Numbered from the stretch's first letter, positions 17,742-27,289 are shown. The stretch: DNA of 64,000 nucleotides from Burkholderia pyrrocinia (GCF_018417535.1 NZ_CP070978.1:1302001-1366000); one strand, 5' to 3'. Notes: a model not told the origin generated them from the sequence alone. A program made the numbers and translations.

Positions 17742-19601
17742 GTGGACCGTCCCCTGTCACGCCTGCTTCCATCGCTTGCCGTTGCGCTATCGTTCGCCCT
17801 CTCCGTTCGGCCGGCCACGGCCGCGCTGCCGGTCAGCGCCGGCTGCGGCGGCACGACCACGGCGATTGCCGACCTCCGCAGCGCCCGCGGCCCGTCGCCG
17901 CTGGCCGGGCACACGACGTCGATCGAGGCGGTCGTCACCGCGACGTTCGCCGGACCTGACGGGTTCGGCGGATTCTTCGTCCAGCAGGCCGACGCGCAGC
18001 GGCGGCATCGGCCGGGCATCCCGGAAGGCCTGTTCGTGTACGCGCCGGACGCACGCGCGAACGCCGGCGACCTCGTCCATCTCACGGGCAGGGTCGACGA
18101 CAAATACGGCCGCACGCAGTTCGTGCTGTCGGGCGGCATCGCCGTCTGCGCACGCGGGCAGACGGTCACGCCGGCGACGCTCACGCTGCCGGTCGCCACG
18201 CTGGCCGTGTTCGCCGCGCACGAAGGCATGCTGGTGCGCCTGCCACAAACGCTGACGGTCAGCGATACGCACGAACTCGGCCGCTACGGCAGCGTCGTGC
18301 TCAGCAACGGCCGGCTGCGCATCCCGACCCACGTCGCGCCGCCGGCCGAAGCCGCCGTGCACGCGGCGGCCAACGCGCGCAACCGCATCGTGCTCGACGA
18401 CGGCTCGAGCCGCTCGAACCCCGCGACCGTCCGCTATCCGCCGCCCGCGCTGAGCGCCGCCAACACGCTGCGCGCGGGCTATACGGTGCGCGGCGTCGAA
18501 GGCGTGCTCGAACTGCGCTACGGCACGTGGCGATTGCAACCGACAGCCGGCGCGGCGCCCGTGTTCGATGCCGCCGCGAATCCGCGTACCGATGCGCCGG
18601 CCCGACATGCGAACGCCGACGTGCGCATCGCGTCATTCAACGTATTCAACTATTTCAACGGCGATGGCCATGGCGGCGGATTCGACGCGCCGGCCAACCG
18701 TGGCGCGAAAACGCACGCCGCCTTCGTGCGGCAGGAAGCGAAGATCGTCGCGGCGTTGCGTGCACCGCGAGCCGACGTGATCGGTCTGATGGAAATCGCA
18801 AACAACGGCCACGGCGACGCGAGCGCCGTGCGGCGTCTCGCTGCGCAACTTGGCGACGGCTGGCGCGCGGTCGATCCCGGCACCGCGCGGCTCGGCCGCG
18901 ACGTGATCGCGGTCGCGCTGCTGTACGACAGCCGCACGGTGGAGCCGGTCGGGCGCGCGGCCACCGTCGCGCTCGGCGGCCGGCACCGCCCGCCGCTCGC
19001 GCAGACCTTCCGGCGCATCGGCGGCACGCGCGCGTTCACGGTCGCGGTCAATCACCTGAAGTCGAAGAACTGCCCGAACGCGACCGGCGCCGACCTCGAC
19101 CAGGCAGACGGCCAGGGTTGCTGGAATGCGGCACGCACGCGGGCGGCCGCGCGCATCGCCGGCTGGCTCGCCACATCGCCGACGGGCGCCGCGGCCGACG
19201 GCGTGCTGCTGATCGGCGACCTGAACAGCTATGCGAAGGAAGATCCGATCCGCGCGCTCGAATCGCGCGGCTATGCGAACCTGGTTGCCCGCTTCGTCGG
19301 TGATGCTGCGTACAGCTATGTATTTCGCGGCGAAGCCGGCAACCTCGACCACGCGCTCGCCACGTCGACGCTCGCCGCACGCGTGAAAGCCGTGCACGTG
19401 TGGCACATCAACGCCGACGAACCGGTTGCACTGCAACCCGTGCCCGATTACAAAACGCCCGCGCAACGATCGTCTTATTACGCACCCGACGCGTACCGCT
19501 CATCGGACCACGATCCCGTCATCATCGATGTCGCGCTTGGCGATGGCAGCCCGCCGCGCGGCTCGGGAACAACTCGTGCTCCGCCAAACAGCGTCGACTA
19601 G
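17742..19601 (+). CDS. Exported endonuclease/exonuclease/phosphatase-family nuclease (ExeM/NucH type)
   Basis: About 619 residues. A signal peptide (VALSFALSVRPATA) is followed by an OB-fold region (DGFGGFFVQQ, ANAGDLVHLTGRVDDKYG). The C-terminal EEP nuclease domain contains VRIASFNVFNYFN, VIGLMEIANNG (metal-binding Glu), VAVNHLKSKNCPN, LLIGDLNSY and the final catalytic block RSSDHDPVI. This matches extracellular ExeM/NucH DNases that degrade external DNA. The start is a GTG at 17742 without a clear ribosome site; a TTG at 17700 is an alternative. It diverges from the sigma-factor operon. The activity is predicted from complete active-site motifs. Confidence 0.87.
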   Translation: MDRPLSRLLPSLAVALSFALSVRPATAALPVSAGCGGTTTAIADLRSARGPSPLAGHTTSIEAVVTATFAGPDGFGGFFVQQADAQRRHRPGIPEGLFVYAPDARANAGDLVHLTGRVDDKYGRTQFVLSGGIAVCARGQTVTPATLTLPVATLAVFAAHEGMLVRLPQTLTVSDTHELGRYGSVVLSNGRLRIPTHVAPPAEAAVHAAANARNRIVLDDGSSRSNPATVRYPPPALSAANTLRAGYTVRGVEGVLELRYGTWRLQPTAGAAPVFDAAANPRTDAPARHANADVRIASFNVFNYFNGDGHGGGFDAPANRGAKTHAAFVRQEAKIVAALRAPRADVIGLMEIANNGHGDASAVRRLAAQLGDGWRAVDPGTARLGRDVIAVALLYDSRTVEPVGRAATVALGGRHRPPLAQTFRRIGGTRAFTVAVNHLKSKNCPNATGADLDQADGQGCWNAARTRAAARIAGWLATSPTGAAADGVLLIGDLNSYAKEDPIRALESRGYANLVARFVGDAAYSYVFRGEAGNLDHALATSTLAARVKAVHVWHINADEPVALQPVPDYKTPAQRSSYYAPDAYRSSDHDPVIIDVALGDGSPPRGSGTTRAPPNSVD

Positions 19602-19877
19602 TGCATTTGCATCAACACAAGGCCTGCAACGGCACTATTTACCTGACGCCGCTGGCGACGCCATATTTACCGGACATTCGCTTCGCACCGCTGTCCGATT
19701 CGCCCGATTGCGAAATTTTTTCAACCGTCGCACCGCCCCGCGCGACGGGGCTTCGCGGCGATCCTGCCGACAAATTGAAAATTTGTCTCGAAACTCAATT
19801 GGGGCAAGTGAATCACATCAATTGCTGGGATTCGTCTTATCTTCAAATTGGCCTGGAATCGAAGGAGGATAAACACC
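19602..19877. other. Intergenic region without a gene
   Basis: Nothing coding is supported in these 276 bp. The last 12 bases hold the strong GGAGG ribosome site of the DUF883 gene. An AT-richer stretch at 19770-19850 is the likely promoter area for the next two genes. Confidence 0.4.
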
Positions 19878-20264
19878 ATGGCACTCACCGACTCGATCGA
19901 ACACAAGCTGGACCGCGGCCTGGCCGACATCCGTCGCACCGGCCGGCGCGTGGGACGCACGACGCGCTCGGCCGCCCGCGACCTGCATGCGGACGTCACC
20001 GACGATCTGCGCGGGCTGGTCGACGAACTGGAAGACCTGCTGAAAAACGATGGCGACGGCGATATCGCCGCGCTGCGCAAGCGTGTGCAGTCGAGGCTTG
20101 ACGAAGCGCGCAGCGCGCTCGACTACGCGTCGGGCAGCGCGGCCGCCCGGCTGCGCGATTCGGCCGAACGCGTGTCGCAGGTCGTGCACGACAACCCGTG
20201 GCAGACCGCCGGCGTCGTCGCGGGCCTCGCGTTCGTTGCGGGCCTGCTCCTTGCCCGCCGTTGA
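19878..20264 (+). CDS. DUF883 / ElaB-YqjD-family membrane-anchored protein
   Basis: 128 residues from the ATG at 19878, preceded by GAAGGAGGAT. A soluble, charged helical region (LRGLVDELEDLLKNDGDGD, then RVQSRLDEARSALDYA) is followed by one C-terminal membrane segment, VVAGLAFVAGLLLARR. This is the layout of ElaB/YqjD, inner-membrane proteins that bind ribosomes in stationary phase in E. coli. That function is inferred from the family only. It is followed 76 bp later by a lipoprotein gene in the same direction. Confidence 0.88.
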   Translation: MALTDSIEHKLDRGLADIRRTGRRVGRTTRSAARDLHADVTDDLRGLVDELEDLLKNDGDGDIAALRKRVQSRLDEARSALDYASGSAAARLRDSAERVSQVVHDNPWQTAGVVAGLAFVAGLLLARR

Positions 20265-20340
20265 ACGGGGCTGCCCGCACCGCCGGCCGCCCCGCTGCCC
20301 GCACCGTCCGTCCTCAATCAGACAACGAAGGAGAACCGCC

Positions 20341-20925
20341 ATGCAGAAGTCCCTCGCCATGAAAGCCGCCGCCGCCGTGATGCTCGGCAGCCTCGCACTC
20401 GCCGGCTGCACGACCACGCCCGACAGACCCGAAACCGCATCGGCCAGCGCGTCGAAGCGCCAGTCGATCGACGCGAGCGTGAACGCGACGCTGTCGCGCC
20501 TCTACTCGACGGTGCCGGGTTCGCGTGAACTCGTCGCGAAATCGCGCGGCGTGCTCGTGTTCCCGAACGTGCTGCAGGCCGGCTTCATTGTCGGCGGCCA
20601 GTCCGGCAACGGCGCGCTGCGCGTCGGCGGCAGCACCGTCGGCTACTACAACACGTCGTCGCTGTCGGTCGGCCTGCAGGCCGGCGCGCAGTCGAAGGCG
20701 ATCGTGTTCCTGTTCATGACGCAGGATGCGCTCGACTCGTTCCGCAAGTCCGACGGCTGGGCCGCCGGCGCCGACGCATCGGTCGCGGTCGTGAAGGTCG
20801 GCGCGAACGGCGCGGTCGACACCACCACGGCCACCGCGCCGGTCGAGGTGCTGGTCCTGACCAACGCGGGCCTGATGGGCGACCTGTCGGTGAACGGCAC
20901 CAAGGTCACGAAGCTCAATATCTGA
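20341..20925 (+). CDS. YSC84/SYLF-like lipoprotein
   Basis: 194 residues with GGAG upstream. A lipoprotein signal ends at the lipobox LAGC, followed by a Thr/Ser-rich linker. The YSC84-like (SYLF) domain contains LYSTVPGSRELVAKSRGVLVFP, GYYNTSSLSVGLQAGAQS and the C-terminal GLMGDLSVNGTKVTKL. Family members bind lipids and in bacteria are anchored in the envelope; no precise role is established. It is co-directional with the DUF883 gene and ends before a strong terminator. Confidence 0.88.
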   Translation: MQKSLAMKAAAAVMLGSLALAGCTTTPDRPETASASASKRQSIDASVNATLSRLYSTVPGSRELVAKSRGVLVFPNVLQAGFIVGGQSGNGALRVGGSTVGYYNTSSLSVGLQAGAQSKAIVFLFMTQDALDSFRKSDGWAAGADASVAVVKVGANGAVDTTTATAPVEVLVLTNAGLMGDLSVNGTKVTKLNI

Positions 20926-20967
20926 CGATGCGGCGCGCGGCCTTCGGCCGTGCTCGCTTCCCGGCAG

Positions 20968-20993
20968 CGCCGCGGCCCCGGCCGCGGCGTTTT
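20968..20993 (+). terminator. Rho-independent terminator after the lipoprotein gene
   Basis: A ten-base stem, CGCCGCGGCC with GGCCGCGGCG, is followed directly by TTTT. It lies 42 bp after the lipoprotein stop. Confidence 0.75.
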
Positions 20994-21152
20994 CGCATGG
21001 GTCGCGCGCAGCGGCTATGATGGCGGCACCTTTGCGGGCATACTCCGGTTCGGGCCGCCCCGCGCCGCGTTTCGCCGCGAACCCGTGACGTTTGCGAGCC
21101 GATCGCGCCCGGGGCAACGAGATTCAGTCAAACCAAGCATCAATCTGCGCGA

Positions 21153-22214
21153 ATGCCACCCATGGATAGCGGACACGATCACCAAAAATTCTTCATTTTC
21201 CTGCTGTTCGCGGTCACCGTCGGCATGTGCGGGATTCTCGCGCCGTTCTCCGGGGCCGTGTTCTGGGGCACCATTCTCGCGATCCTGTTCCAGCCCGTGC
21301 AGCGCTGGCTCGCTGCGCGCTTCGGCAAGCGGCGCAACCTGGCCGCGCTCGTGACGATGACGCTGATCATCCTGATCGTGATCCTGCCGCTCGTGTTCGT
21401 CACCGCGACGCTCGTTCAGGAAATCGCTTACGTCTACCAGGAAATCAAGACCGCGCAGCCGAACTATTCGCAGTACTTCCAGGACATCATCCACGCGCTG
21501 CCGTCGTCGATCCAGCACCTGCTCGCGAAATACGGGCTGACCAACATCCCCGGCATCCAGAAGAAGCTGACCGACGGCGCCGCGCAGATCAGCCAGTTCG
21601 CCGCAGCCCAGGCGTTCAGCATCGGCCAGAACACGTTCCAGTTCATCGTCAGCTTCGGCGTGATGCTGTACATGGTGTTCTTCCTGCTGCGCGACGGCGG
21701 CGAGATCGGCCGCCGCGTGCGCCGCGCGCTGCCGCTCGACGACGAGCACAAGAACCTGCTGCTCGCGAAGTTCACGACCGTCGTGCGCGCGACCGTGAAA
21801 GGCAACGTCGCGGTCGCGCTCGTGCAGGGCGCGCTCGGCGGGCTGATCTTCTGGATCCTCGGCATCCAGGGCGTCGTGCTGTGGGGCGCGCTGATGGCGT
21901 TCCTGTCGCTGCTGCCCGCGATCGGCGCGAGCCTCGTGTGGATACCGGCCGCGCTCTACTTCCTGGCGACCGGCGAGATCTGGAAATGCGTGATCCTCGT
22001 CGCGTTCTGCGTCGGCGTGATCGGCCTCGTCGACAACCTGCTGCGCCCGATCCTCGTCGGCAAGGACACGAAGATGCCCGACTGGGTCGTGCTGATATCG
22101 ACGCTCGGCGGGATGGCGCTGTTCGGCATCAACGGCTTCGTGATCGGGCCGCTCGTCGCCGCGCTGTTCATGGCGAGCTGGGACATCTACGCACGGTCCG
22201 AACAGGGCGAATGA
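21153..22214 (+). CDS. AI-2E family (DUF20) multi-pass transporter
   Basis: 353 residues with about seven to eight membrane segments. An N-terminal pair (FFIFLLFAVTVGMCGIL) precedes a long extracytoplasmic helical region (residues about 95-150). The conserved C-terminal block contains GALMAFLSLLPAIGASLVWIP, then DNLLRPILVGK and GPLVAALF. The family includes TqsA and Na+/H+ antiporter-like members, so the AI-2 label should not be read as the substrate. It is monocistronic, preceded by a 227-bp gap that holds a terminator. ATG 21162 is an alternative start. Confidence 0.85.
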   Translation: MPPMDSGHDHQKFFIFLLFAVTVGMCGILAPFSGAVFWGTILAILFQPVQRWLAARFGKRRNLAALVTMTLIILIVILPLVFVTATLVQEIAYVYQEIKTAQPNYSQYFQDIIHALPSSIQHLLAKYGLTNIPGIQKKLTDGAAQISQFAAAQAFSIGQNTFQFIVSFGVMLYMVFFLLRDGGEIGRRVRRALPLDDEHKNLLLAKFTTVVRATVKGNVAVALVQGALGGLIFWILGIQGVVLWGALMAFLSLLPAIGASLVWIPAALYFLATGEIWKCVILVAFCVGVIGLVDNLLRPILVGKDTKMPDWVVLISTLGGMALFGINGFVIGPLVAALFMASWDIYARSEQGE

Positions 22215-22280
22215 CGCGGCACGTAGCCGCGTGCGTCGCCCCCGGCTGCCACCGCGCCATCCGCACGCACAAGCCCTCCG

Positions 22281-22802
22281 TCACGGATGGCGAATCCTGA
22301 TCACGACGGGCGCCACGGCGCCCGTCGCTTCATCCGCCGCGACGGTCATCACGCCGCCATACGGACCCACGCGATGAATGCGGCCCGACTCCAGCGGCAC
22401 GCTTCGCCCGGCGTGCGCATCGCGCCACGTTGCGCGCACGCCCGAACCGGCATCCGGCGCGAACGGCGTACCATCCGGCCCGACCCATGCCACCTGCGCA
22501 CCCGGCAAACGCCGTCCATGCGCATCGAACCGGAGCGTCGCCGCCGCCCCGTTGCCGGCCGCGTCCCGTCCTTCGACAACCGCGCCTGACGGCGCGTAGA
22601 ACGTCACGTCGTAGAGATCGACAAGCGCGCCGGTAAACCGCACGATGCCGTCCGACCTGGCCTGCCCGGCCGCCACCGCATTCGACATCGCCAGCACGAC
22701 GCCCAGCCCGATCGCCATCATCCGCACGGCACCGGCGCACCGGACCGTTCGATTGCGCATCGCTGCCGATACCGATGCCGCCTGCTTCGCGTTGTTCCGC
22801 AT
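22281..22802 (-). CDS. Small exported protein of unknown function
   Basis: 173 residues from the ATG at 22802, with GGAGAGGAG upstream. A positively charged N-terminus and a hydrophobic stretch (MMAIGLGVVLAMSNAVAAG) form a signal peptide. The mature part begins DGIVRFTGALVDLYDVTF. This opening resembles the first strand of chaperone-usher pilins (G-x-I-x-F-T-G), but there is no cysteine pair and no neighbouring usher or chaperone, so I do not assign a function. The rest is beta-rich with many Gly-Asp turns. It is monocistronic, behind a terminator. Confidence 0.65.
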   Translation of the reverse strand: MRNNAKQAASVSAAMRNRTVRCAGAVRMMAIGLGVVLAMSNAVAAGQARSDGIVRFTGALVDLYDVTFYAPSGAVVEGRDAAGNGAAATLRFDAHGRRLPGAQVAWVGPDGTPFAPDAGSGVRATWRDAHAGRSVPLESGRIHRVGPYGGVMTVAADEATGAVAPVVIRIRHP

Positions 22803-22831
22803 GTTCGCTCTCCTCTCCCGCGTGACCAGAA

Positions 22832-22869
22832 AAACAGGCGGCGTGACGCGTCGGTCACGCCGCCTGTTT
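22832..22869 (-). terminator. Rho-independent terminator, 16-bp perfect stem
   Basis: AAACAGGCGGCGTGAC (22832-22847) and its exact complement (22854-22869) flank a six-base loop. On the minus strand the stem runs into TTTTTC. It ends transcription from the MDR oxidoreductase, upstream of the small exported-protein gene. Confidence 0.85.
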
Positions 22870-23010
22870 GCAGGCAATCACTTTAGGGAGAGAGGCCGCG
22901 ACAATATATGGGACAAGTCCGAAACTGAGGCCCGGTTGATCGAACTCACCGCGTTCGACAACGCATCGCGGCAACGCGTGATCGAGATCGCGCGCCACGC
23001 CGCAAGCCGG

Positions 23011-24027
23011 TCACGCGTCCGGATCGACGCGCAGCACGAGCTTGCCGCGATGGTCGCCGTCGAACAGGCGATTCAGTACGTCCGGCGCGTTTTCAAGGCC
23101 GTCGGCGACGGTCTCCTCGGCCTTGAGGCGGCCGTCGCGCAACCAGCCCGCGAGCGTCTGCACGGCTTCGCGGCTCTTGCGGTAGTCGAGGATCAGGAAG
23201 CCGCGCATCGTCAGCCGCTTCGAGATCAGCACGCCGACGTCGTCGGCCGCGCGACCGCTGTTGTAGTTCGAGATCACGCCGCACAGTGCGACGCGCCCGC
23301 CGATCACCATCCGCGACAACACCGCGCGCATCACCTCGCCGCCGACATTCTCGAAGTTCACGTGCACGCCGTCCGGTGTCGCCGCCTTCAGTTGCTGACG
23401 GAAATCGTCGGCCTTGTAGTCGACGGCCGCGTCGAAGCCGAGCGTCTCGGTCAGGTAGCGGCACTTGTCCGCGCCGCCCGCGATGCCGACCACACGCGCG
23501 CCGTGAATCTTGCCGATCTGCCCGGCGATCGAGCCGACCGACCCGGCCGCCGCCGACACGACGAGCGTTTCGCCAGGCTGCACCGGCGCGATGTCGGTCA
23601 GCCCGTAGTACGCGGTCAGCCCGCTCATCCCGCACGCGCCGAGCAGCGTCGGCAGCGGCAGGCCCGACTGCGCGGGCAGCTTCACGAGCTGCGCGGCCTG
23701 GTCGGCCGGCACGGCCGCGTAGTCCTGCCAGCCGACGAGCCCCTGCACGAGATCGCCTTCAGCGAAACCCGCATGGCGCGACGCGACCACGCGCCCGATG
23801 CCGAGCGCGCGCATCACCTCGCCGATCGCGACGGGCGGCAGGTACTGCGGCACGTCGCTCATCCACACGCGGTTGGTCGGGTCCATCGACAGGTACAGCA
23901 CGCGCACGAGCACCTCGCCGTCCGCGAGCGCCGGCACCGGCGTCTCGACGAGCGAAAAGTGTTCGCGGCCGACCCGCCCTTCCGGGCGCGTCTTCAGCAG
24001 CAGTTGGCGGTTCACGGGTGTCGACAC
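23011..24027 (-). CDS. Zinc-independent MDR NADP-dependent oxidoreductase (CurA/YncB type)
   Basis: 338 residues. It has an N-terminal GroES-like domain of the medium-chain reductase type with the YLSMDPTNRVWM signature. The Rossmann domain has SAAAGSVGSIAGQIGKIHGA and the NADP-binding FENVGGEVMRAVL segment. The zinc-binding cysteines of alcohol dehydrogenases are absent. This subfamily (leukotriene B4 dehydrogenase/curcumin reductase-like) reduces alpha,beta-unsaturated ketones and aldehydes with NADPH. The true substrate is unknown. It lies 34 bp downstream of an SDR gene and is probably co-transcribed with it. Confidence 0.92.
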   Translation of the reverse strand: MSTPVNRQLLLKTRPEGRVGREHFSLVETPVPALADGEVLVRVLYLSMDPTNRVWMSDVPQYLPPVAIGEVMRALGIGRVVASRHAGFAEGDLVQGLVGWQDYAAVPADQAAQLVKLPAQSGLPLPTLLGACGMSGLTAYYGLTDIAPVQPGETLVVSAAAGSVGSIAGQIGKIHGARVVGIAGGADKCRYLTETLGFDAAVDYKADDFRQQLKAATPDGVHVNFENVGGEVMRAVLSRMVIGGRVALCGVISNYNSGRAADDVGVLISKRLTMRGFLILDYRKSREAVQTLAGWLRDGRLKAEETVADGLENAPDVLNRLFDGDHRGKLVLRVDPDA

Positions 24028-24061
24028 GATGTTCTCCTCCGGTTGTTGTATCGGGTACGCG

Positions 24062-24850
24062 TCAGACCGCGCACATGCCGCCGTCGATCACGAGTTCGGC
24101 GGCCGTGACGAAGCGGCTTTCGTCGGATGCAAGATACACGGCCGCATGCGCGACGTCGTCCGGCTCGCCGAGCCGGCGCAGCGGAATGCCGCGCGCGAGC
24201 TTGCGCGTCGCGTCGCGTTCGCCGAGCGTCTGGAACAGCGGCTCGACGATCCCGGTGCGGATGAACGCCGGGTGAATCGAGTTGCAGCGCACGTCGAGCT
24301 CGCGGCGCGCGCAGTCGATCGCGACCGACTTCGTCAGCGACGCGACGGCCGCCTTCGACGCGTTGTACGCGGTGAAATCCGGCTCGACCTTGAACGCGGC
24401 GACCGACGAGATGTTGATGATCGACGCGGGATGGCTCGCGCCCAGGTACGACAGCGCATGCTTGCAGCCGAGCACGATGCTCTCGACGTTGATCGCCATC
24501 ACGCGCCGCCATTCGTCCAGCTCGATTTGCGCGGGCGAGCCGATCGAGCCGACGCCCGCGTTGTTGACGAGCACCGACAGCCCGCCCATCGCATCGTTCG
24601 CCTGCGCGAGCAGCGCCTGCCAGCGCGCTTCGTCGCGCACGTCCTGCGTCGCGGCGAACGCGACCGGCATCGCGTGGCCCGCGTTGAGTTCCTGCGCGAA
24701 CGCGTCGAGCACCGCCGCTTCGGCGATGTCGGTCACGAACACGCGCGCGCCCTGTTCGACCATCCGGCGCGCGATCGCGCGGCCGAGGCCGCCCGCGGCG
24801 CCCGTGATGTATGCGCATTTGCCGGCGAGGCGCGGAGTAACGACTGTCAT
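24062..24850 (-). CDS. Short-chain dehydrogenase/reductase
   Basis: 262 residues from the ATG at 24850, with AGGAG upstream. It has the classical SDR motifs: cofactor site [12 protein letters not shown], active-site Ser in NISSVAAF, and YNASK with catalytic Tyr and Lys. The C-terminus ends in the family tail GGMCAV. Asp in VTDIAEA after the second strand suggests NAD(H) preference. The substrate is unknown. The MDR reductase gene follows after 34 bp, so the pair may act on the same carbonyl pathway. Confidence 0.9.
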   Translation of the reverse strand: MTVVTPRLAGKCAYITGAAGGLGRAIARRMVEQGARVFVTDIAEAAVLDAFAQELNAGHAMPVAFAATQDVRDEARWQALLAQANDAMGGLSVLVNNAGVGSIGSPAQIELDEWRRVMAINVESIVLGCKHALSYLGASHPASIINISSVAAFKVEPDFTAYNASKAAVASLTKSVAIDCARRELDVRCNSIHPAFIRTGIVEPLFQTLGERDATRKLARGIPLRRLGEPDDVAHAAVYLASDESRFVTAAELVIDGGMCAV

Positions 24851-25300
24851 GTGAGCTGCTCCTGTCGTGAATCGTCGTCGCGGAACGCGGCCGCGACGGG
24901 TTTTCCGTGCGCATTCCGGCCAACGCATGCCGATTGACGGCGCGTCGGCGTTATAAGGCGCCGCACGGTTTCCGCGAGTATATCGAGACGAGCGTGACGC
25001 GCGCCGGGCAGCCCGCCGCGGTCGAACGACAGCCAGCGTACGCGAATGCCGCCTATCGATGAAATGAATATTCGTTATGTCCAGTCATAAATTTTGTTCA
25101 TGACCTTCGCGCGCCGGCGCCAATGTGCAAAGCGGCGCGGCCGATCCTGCGGACCGGCCGGTTCGTTGACTCGGGGAATGGCGGGCGATCCGTTCCACGA
25201 CAGGCAGGAAACGATCGGGAAGGGGAATCGGGCAGCCGCCGGGCGATTGCCGGCGGCAACACGGCAGCACCGGAAGCCGGGCCGCCGCAATCGGCAACCG
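24851..25300. other. Intergenic region without a gene
   Basis: No coding frame is convincing in these 450 bp. A GC-rich hairpin, GCCGCCGG with CCGGCGGC, at about 25232-25254 could terminate the PAP2 transcript; it has no U-tract. A short AT-rich patch at 25050-25100 may hold a promoter for the SDR-MDR pair. Confidence 0.4.
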
Positions 25301-25891
25301 TCAGAATCCGTCGCCCGACGGCGCGCGCACGAACGCGCAGAGTTGCGGCGAATGCGTGTCGATCATCTGCTGGAACGGCGCACGGTTCCCGTAAGCGATG
25401 CCCGACACGAGCAGCAGGCAGACAGCCGCGATGCGCGGCGAGAACGCGCGCTGCCGCGCGACGTCATAGCCGCGCAGGAACACCAGCGCGACCAGCGCGC
25501 CGAGCATCCAGCCGACGACGACTTCCGGAATCGTGTGCGAGTGATCGAACACGCGCGCGACGGCCGTGACCGCGCCGACGGCGAGCCCGGCCGCGACGCC
25601 GGGCGCCTTGCCCGGCCGGAACGCCTGCCACAGCATCGACAGCGCGACCGTCCACACGGACGTCGACAGCATCGTATGGCCGCTGATCACGCGAAAATCG
25701 AATTGGGGGATCTCGATGCCGCACCCGGCATACAGGATCTTGGTGGCGCCGACGAGGCCCATGCCGGCGGCCAGCAGCACGATCCAGCGCACGGCGAGGC
25801 GCCAGTCGGTCAGCGCCAGCCACGCCGCGCAGGTCAGCGCGATCGGCAAGGTCAGCGCGGCATCGCCGATGTTGCTGATTTCACTCCACAT
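25301..25891 (-). CDS. PAP2-superfamily membrane phosphatase
   Basis: 196 residues, mostly hydrophobic, with five to six membrane segments. The PAP2 motifs are partly canonical: ISGHTML (catalytic His of motif 2) and ARVFDHSHTIPEVVVGW (Arg and nucleophilic His of motif 3, with Glu in place of the usual Asp). The K-x6-RP motif 1 is not obvious. The family dephosphorylates lipid pyrophosphates such as undecaprenyl-PP or phosphatidate. It lies 82 bp upstream of the mntH stop in the same direction, and a hairpin separates the two. Confidence 0.8.
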   Translation of the reverse strand: MWSEISNIGDAALTLPIALTCAAWLALTDWRLAVRWIVLLAAGMGLVGATKILYAGCGIEIPQFDFRVISGHTMLSTSVWTVALSMLWQAFRPGKAPGVAAGLAVGAVTAVARVFDHSHTIPEVVVGWMLGALVALVFLRGYDVARQRAFSPRIAAVCLLLVSGIAYGNRAPFQQMIDTHSPQLCAFVRAPSGDGF

Positions 25892-25953
25892 GACGGACTT
25901 CGGACGGCTATCGAAAGGACGCAGTTTACCGCATGCGCGCCCCGCGTCTGTGT

Positions 25954-25970
25954 CAGCCTGTGACAGGCTG
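25954..25970 (-). terminator. Short hairpin after the NRAMP gene
   Basis: CAGCCTG (25954-25960) and CAGGCTG (25964-25970) pair across a three-base loop, right after the transporter stop codon at 25973. No strong U-tract is present. Confidence 0.45.
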
Positions 25971-25972
25971 TA

Positions 25973-27289
25973 TCAGCCCGCGACACCGGTAATCAGCAGC
26001 AGGTTCGTGCCGGAGATGACGACGAACAGCGCCCACGCGGCGACCTGCATCCCGCGGCCGATCGCGTGCTCGCCCATCGTGTCGCGATCGCTGACCGACC
26101 GGATCAGCGGCCACATCGCGAACGGCAACTGCAGGCTCAGCAGCACCTGGCTCCAGACGAGCAGTTGCCCGACCGACCCGTCGCCGAGCCACAGCACGCC
26201 GATCAGCGCCGGTACGAGCGCGAGCCCGCGCGTGATCAGCCGGCGCTGGTAGCACGGGATCTTCGTATGCAGGAAGCCGTCCATGATCACCTGGCCGGCG
26301 ATCGTGCCGGTCAGCGTCGAGCTCTGGCCCGACGCGAGCAGCGCGATGCCGAACAGCAGCGCGGCCGCGCCGCCCGCGATCGGCGTAATCAGCTTGTAGG
26401 CCTGCTCGATGTCGGTCACGTTGTGCTGGCCCGTCGCGTGGAACGCCGCGCCCGCGATGATCAGGATCGCCGCATTGACGAGCATCGCGACGAACAGCGA
26501 CACGCAGGTGTCGATGCGTACCAGCGCGAGCGTGTCGCGAACCACGCCGCGCGCGCCGCCGACGACATGCCGCGTCTGCACGACCGACGAATGCAGATAC
26601 AGGTTGTGCGGCATGATCGTTGCGCCGACGATGCCGAGCGCGAGCACGATCGCGTCCTTGCGGTCGTGGCCCGGATCGCCGGGCACGAGCCCGCCGACCA
26701 CCGCGTGCCAGTCGGGCGGCGTGATCGCGACCTGCGCGACGAAGCAGAACGCCATCGTCGCGATCAACCCGAGCACGATTGCCTCGATCTGCCGGAAGCC
26801 CTTGCCCTGCAGGCCGAGCACGATCACCGTGTCGAGCGCGGTCAGCACGATCCCCCACGCGAGCGGCACGCCGAGCAGCAGCTTGAACGCGAGCGCGCAG
26901 CCGAGGACTTCCGCGATGTCGCACGCGATGATCGACACTTCGGCGGTCACCCACTGCACGACGCGGCCGAACCGGCCGTAGCGGTCGTAGCTGGCCTGCG
27001 CGAGATCCTTGCCCGCGACGAGGCCGAGCCTGGCCGCGAGCAGCTGCAGGAAGATCGCCGCGAGGCTCGAGAACGCGACGACCCACAGCAGCGAATAGCC
27101 GAACTGCGAGCCGGCCTGGATGTCGGTCGCCCAGTTGCCGGGATCCATGTAGCCGATCGCGACGAGCAGGCCGGGGCCGAAAAAGCGCTTGAGCTTCTGC
27201 CAGCGCGACGCGCCGGCATCGATCGTGATGCTGCCCTTTACTTCCGACGGGCAGAAGGGGGCGGTGGCGGTAGTGGGGAGGAAGGGCAT
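25973..27289 (-). CDS. mntH: NRAMP-family divalent metal (Mn2+/Fe2+) transporter
   Basis: 438 residues with about 11 membrane segments. The metal-binding motif DPGN is in TM1 (GYMDPGNWATD), MPHNLYLHSS is in TM6, and the consensus transport loop (GQSSTLTGTIAGQ) is present. These are the hallmarks of MntH proton-coupled Mn2+ importers. The start at 27289 lies inside the 3' end of the upstream AraC-type regulator gene (52-nt overlap), so the two are very probably one transcript. No Mn riboswitch or MntR box was recognised. Confidence 0.92.
   Translation of the reverse strand: MPFLPTTATAPFCPSEVKGSITIDAGASRWQKLKRFFGPGLLVAIGYMDPGNWATDIQAGSQFGYSLLWVVAFSSLAAIFLQLLAARLGLVAGKDLAQASYDRYGRFGRVVQWVTAEVSIIACDIAEVLGCALAFKLLLGVPLAWGIVLTALDTVIVLGLQGKGFRQIEAIVLGLIATMAFCFVAQVAITPPDWHAVVGGLVPGDPGHDRKDAIVLALGIVGATIMPHNLYLHSSVVQTRHVVGGARGVVRDTLALVRIDTCVSLFVAMLVNAAILIIAGAAFHATGQHNVTDIEQAYKLITPIAGGAAALLFGIALLASGQSSTLTGTIAGQVIMDGFLHTKIPCYQRRLITRGLALVPALIGVLWLGDGSVGQLLVWSQVLLSLQLPFAMWPLIRSVSDRDTMGEHAIGRGMQVAAWALFVVISGTNLLLITGVAG

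Noticed and set aside
21153..22214. Quorum-sensing AI-2 exporter as a definite function
   Set aside because: The family name is historical; sequence shows only the DUF20 permease fold and no autoinducer genes are nearby.
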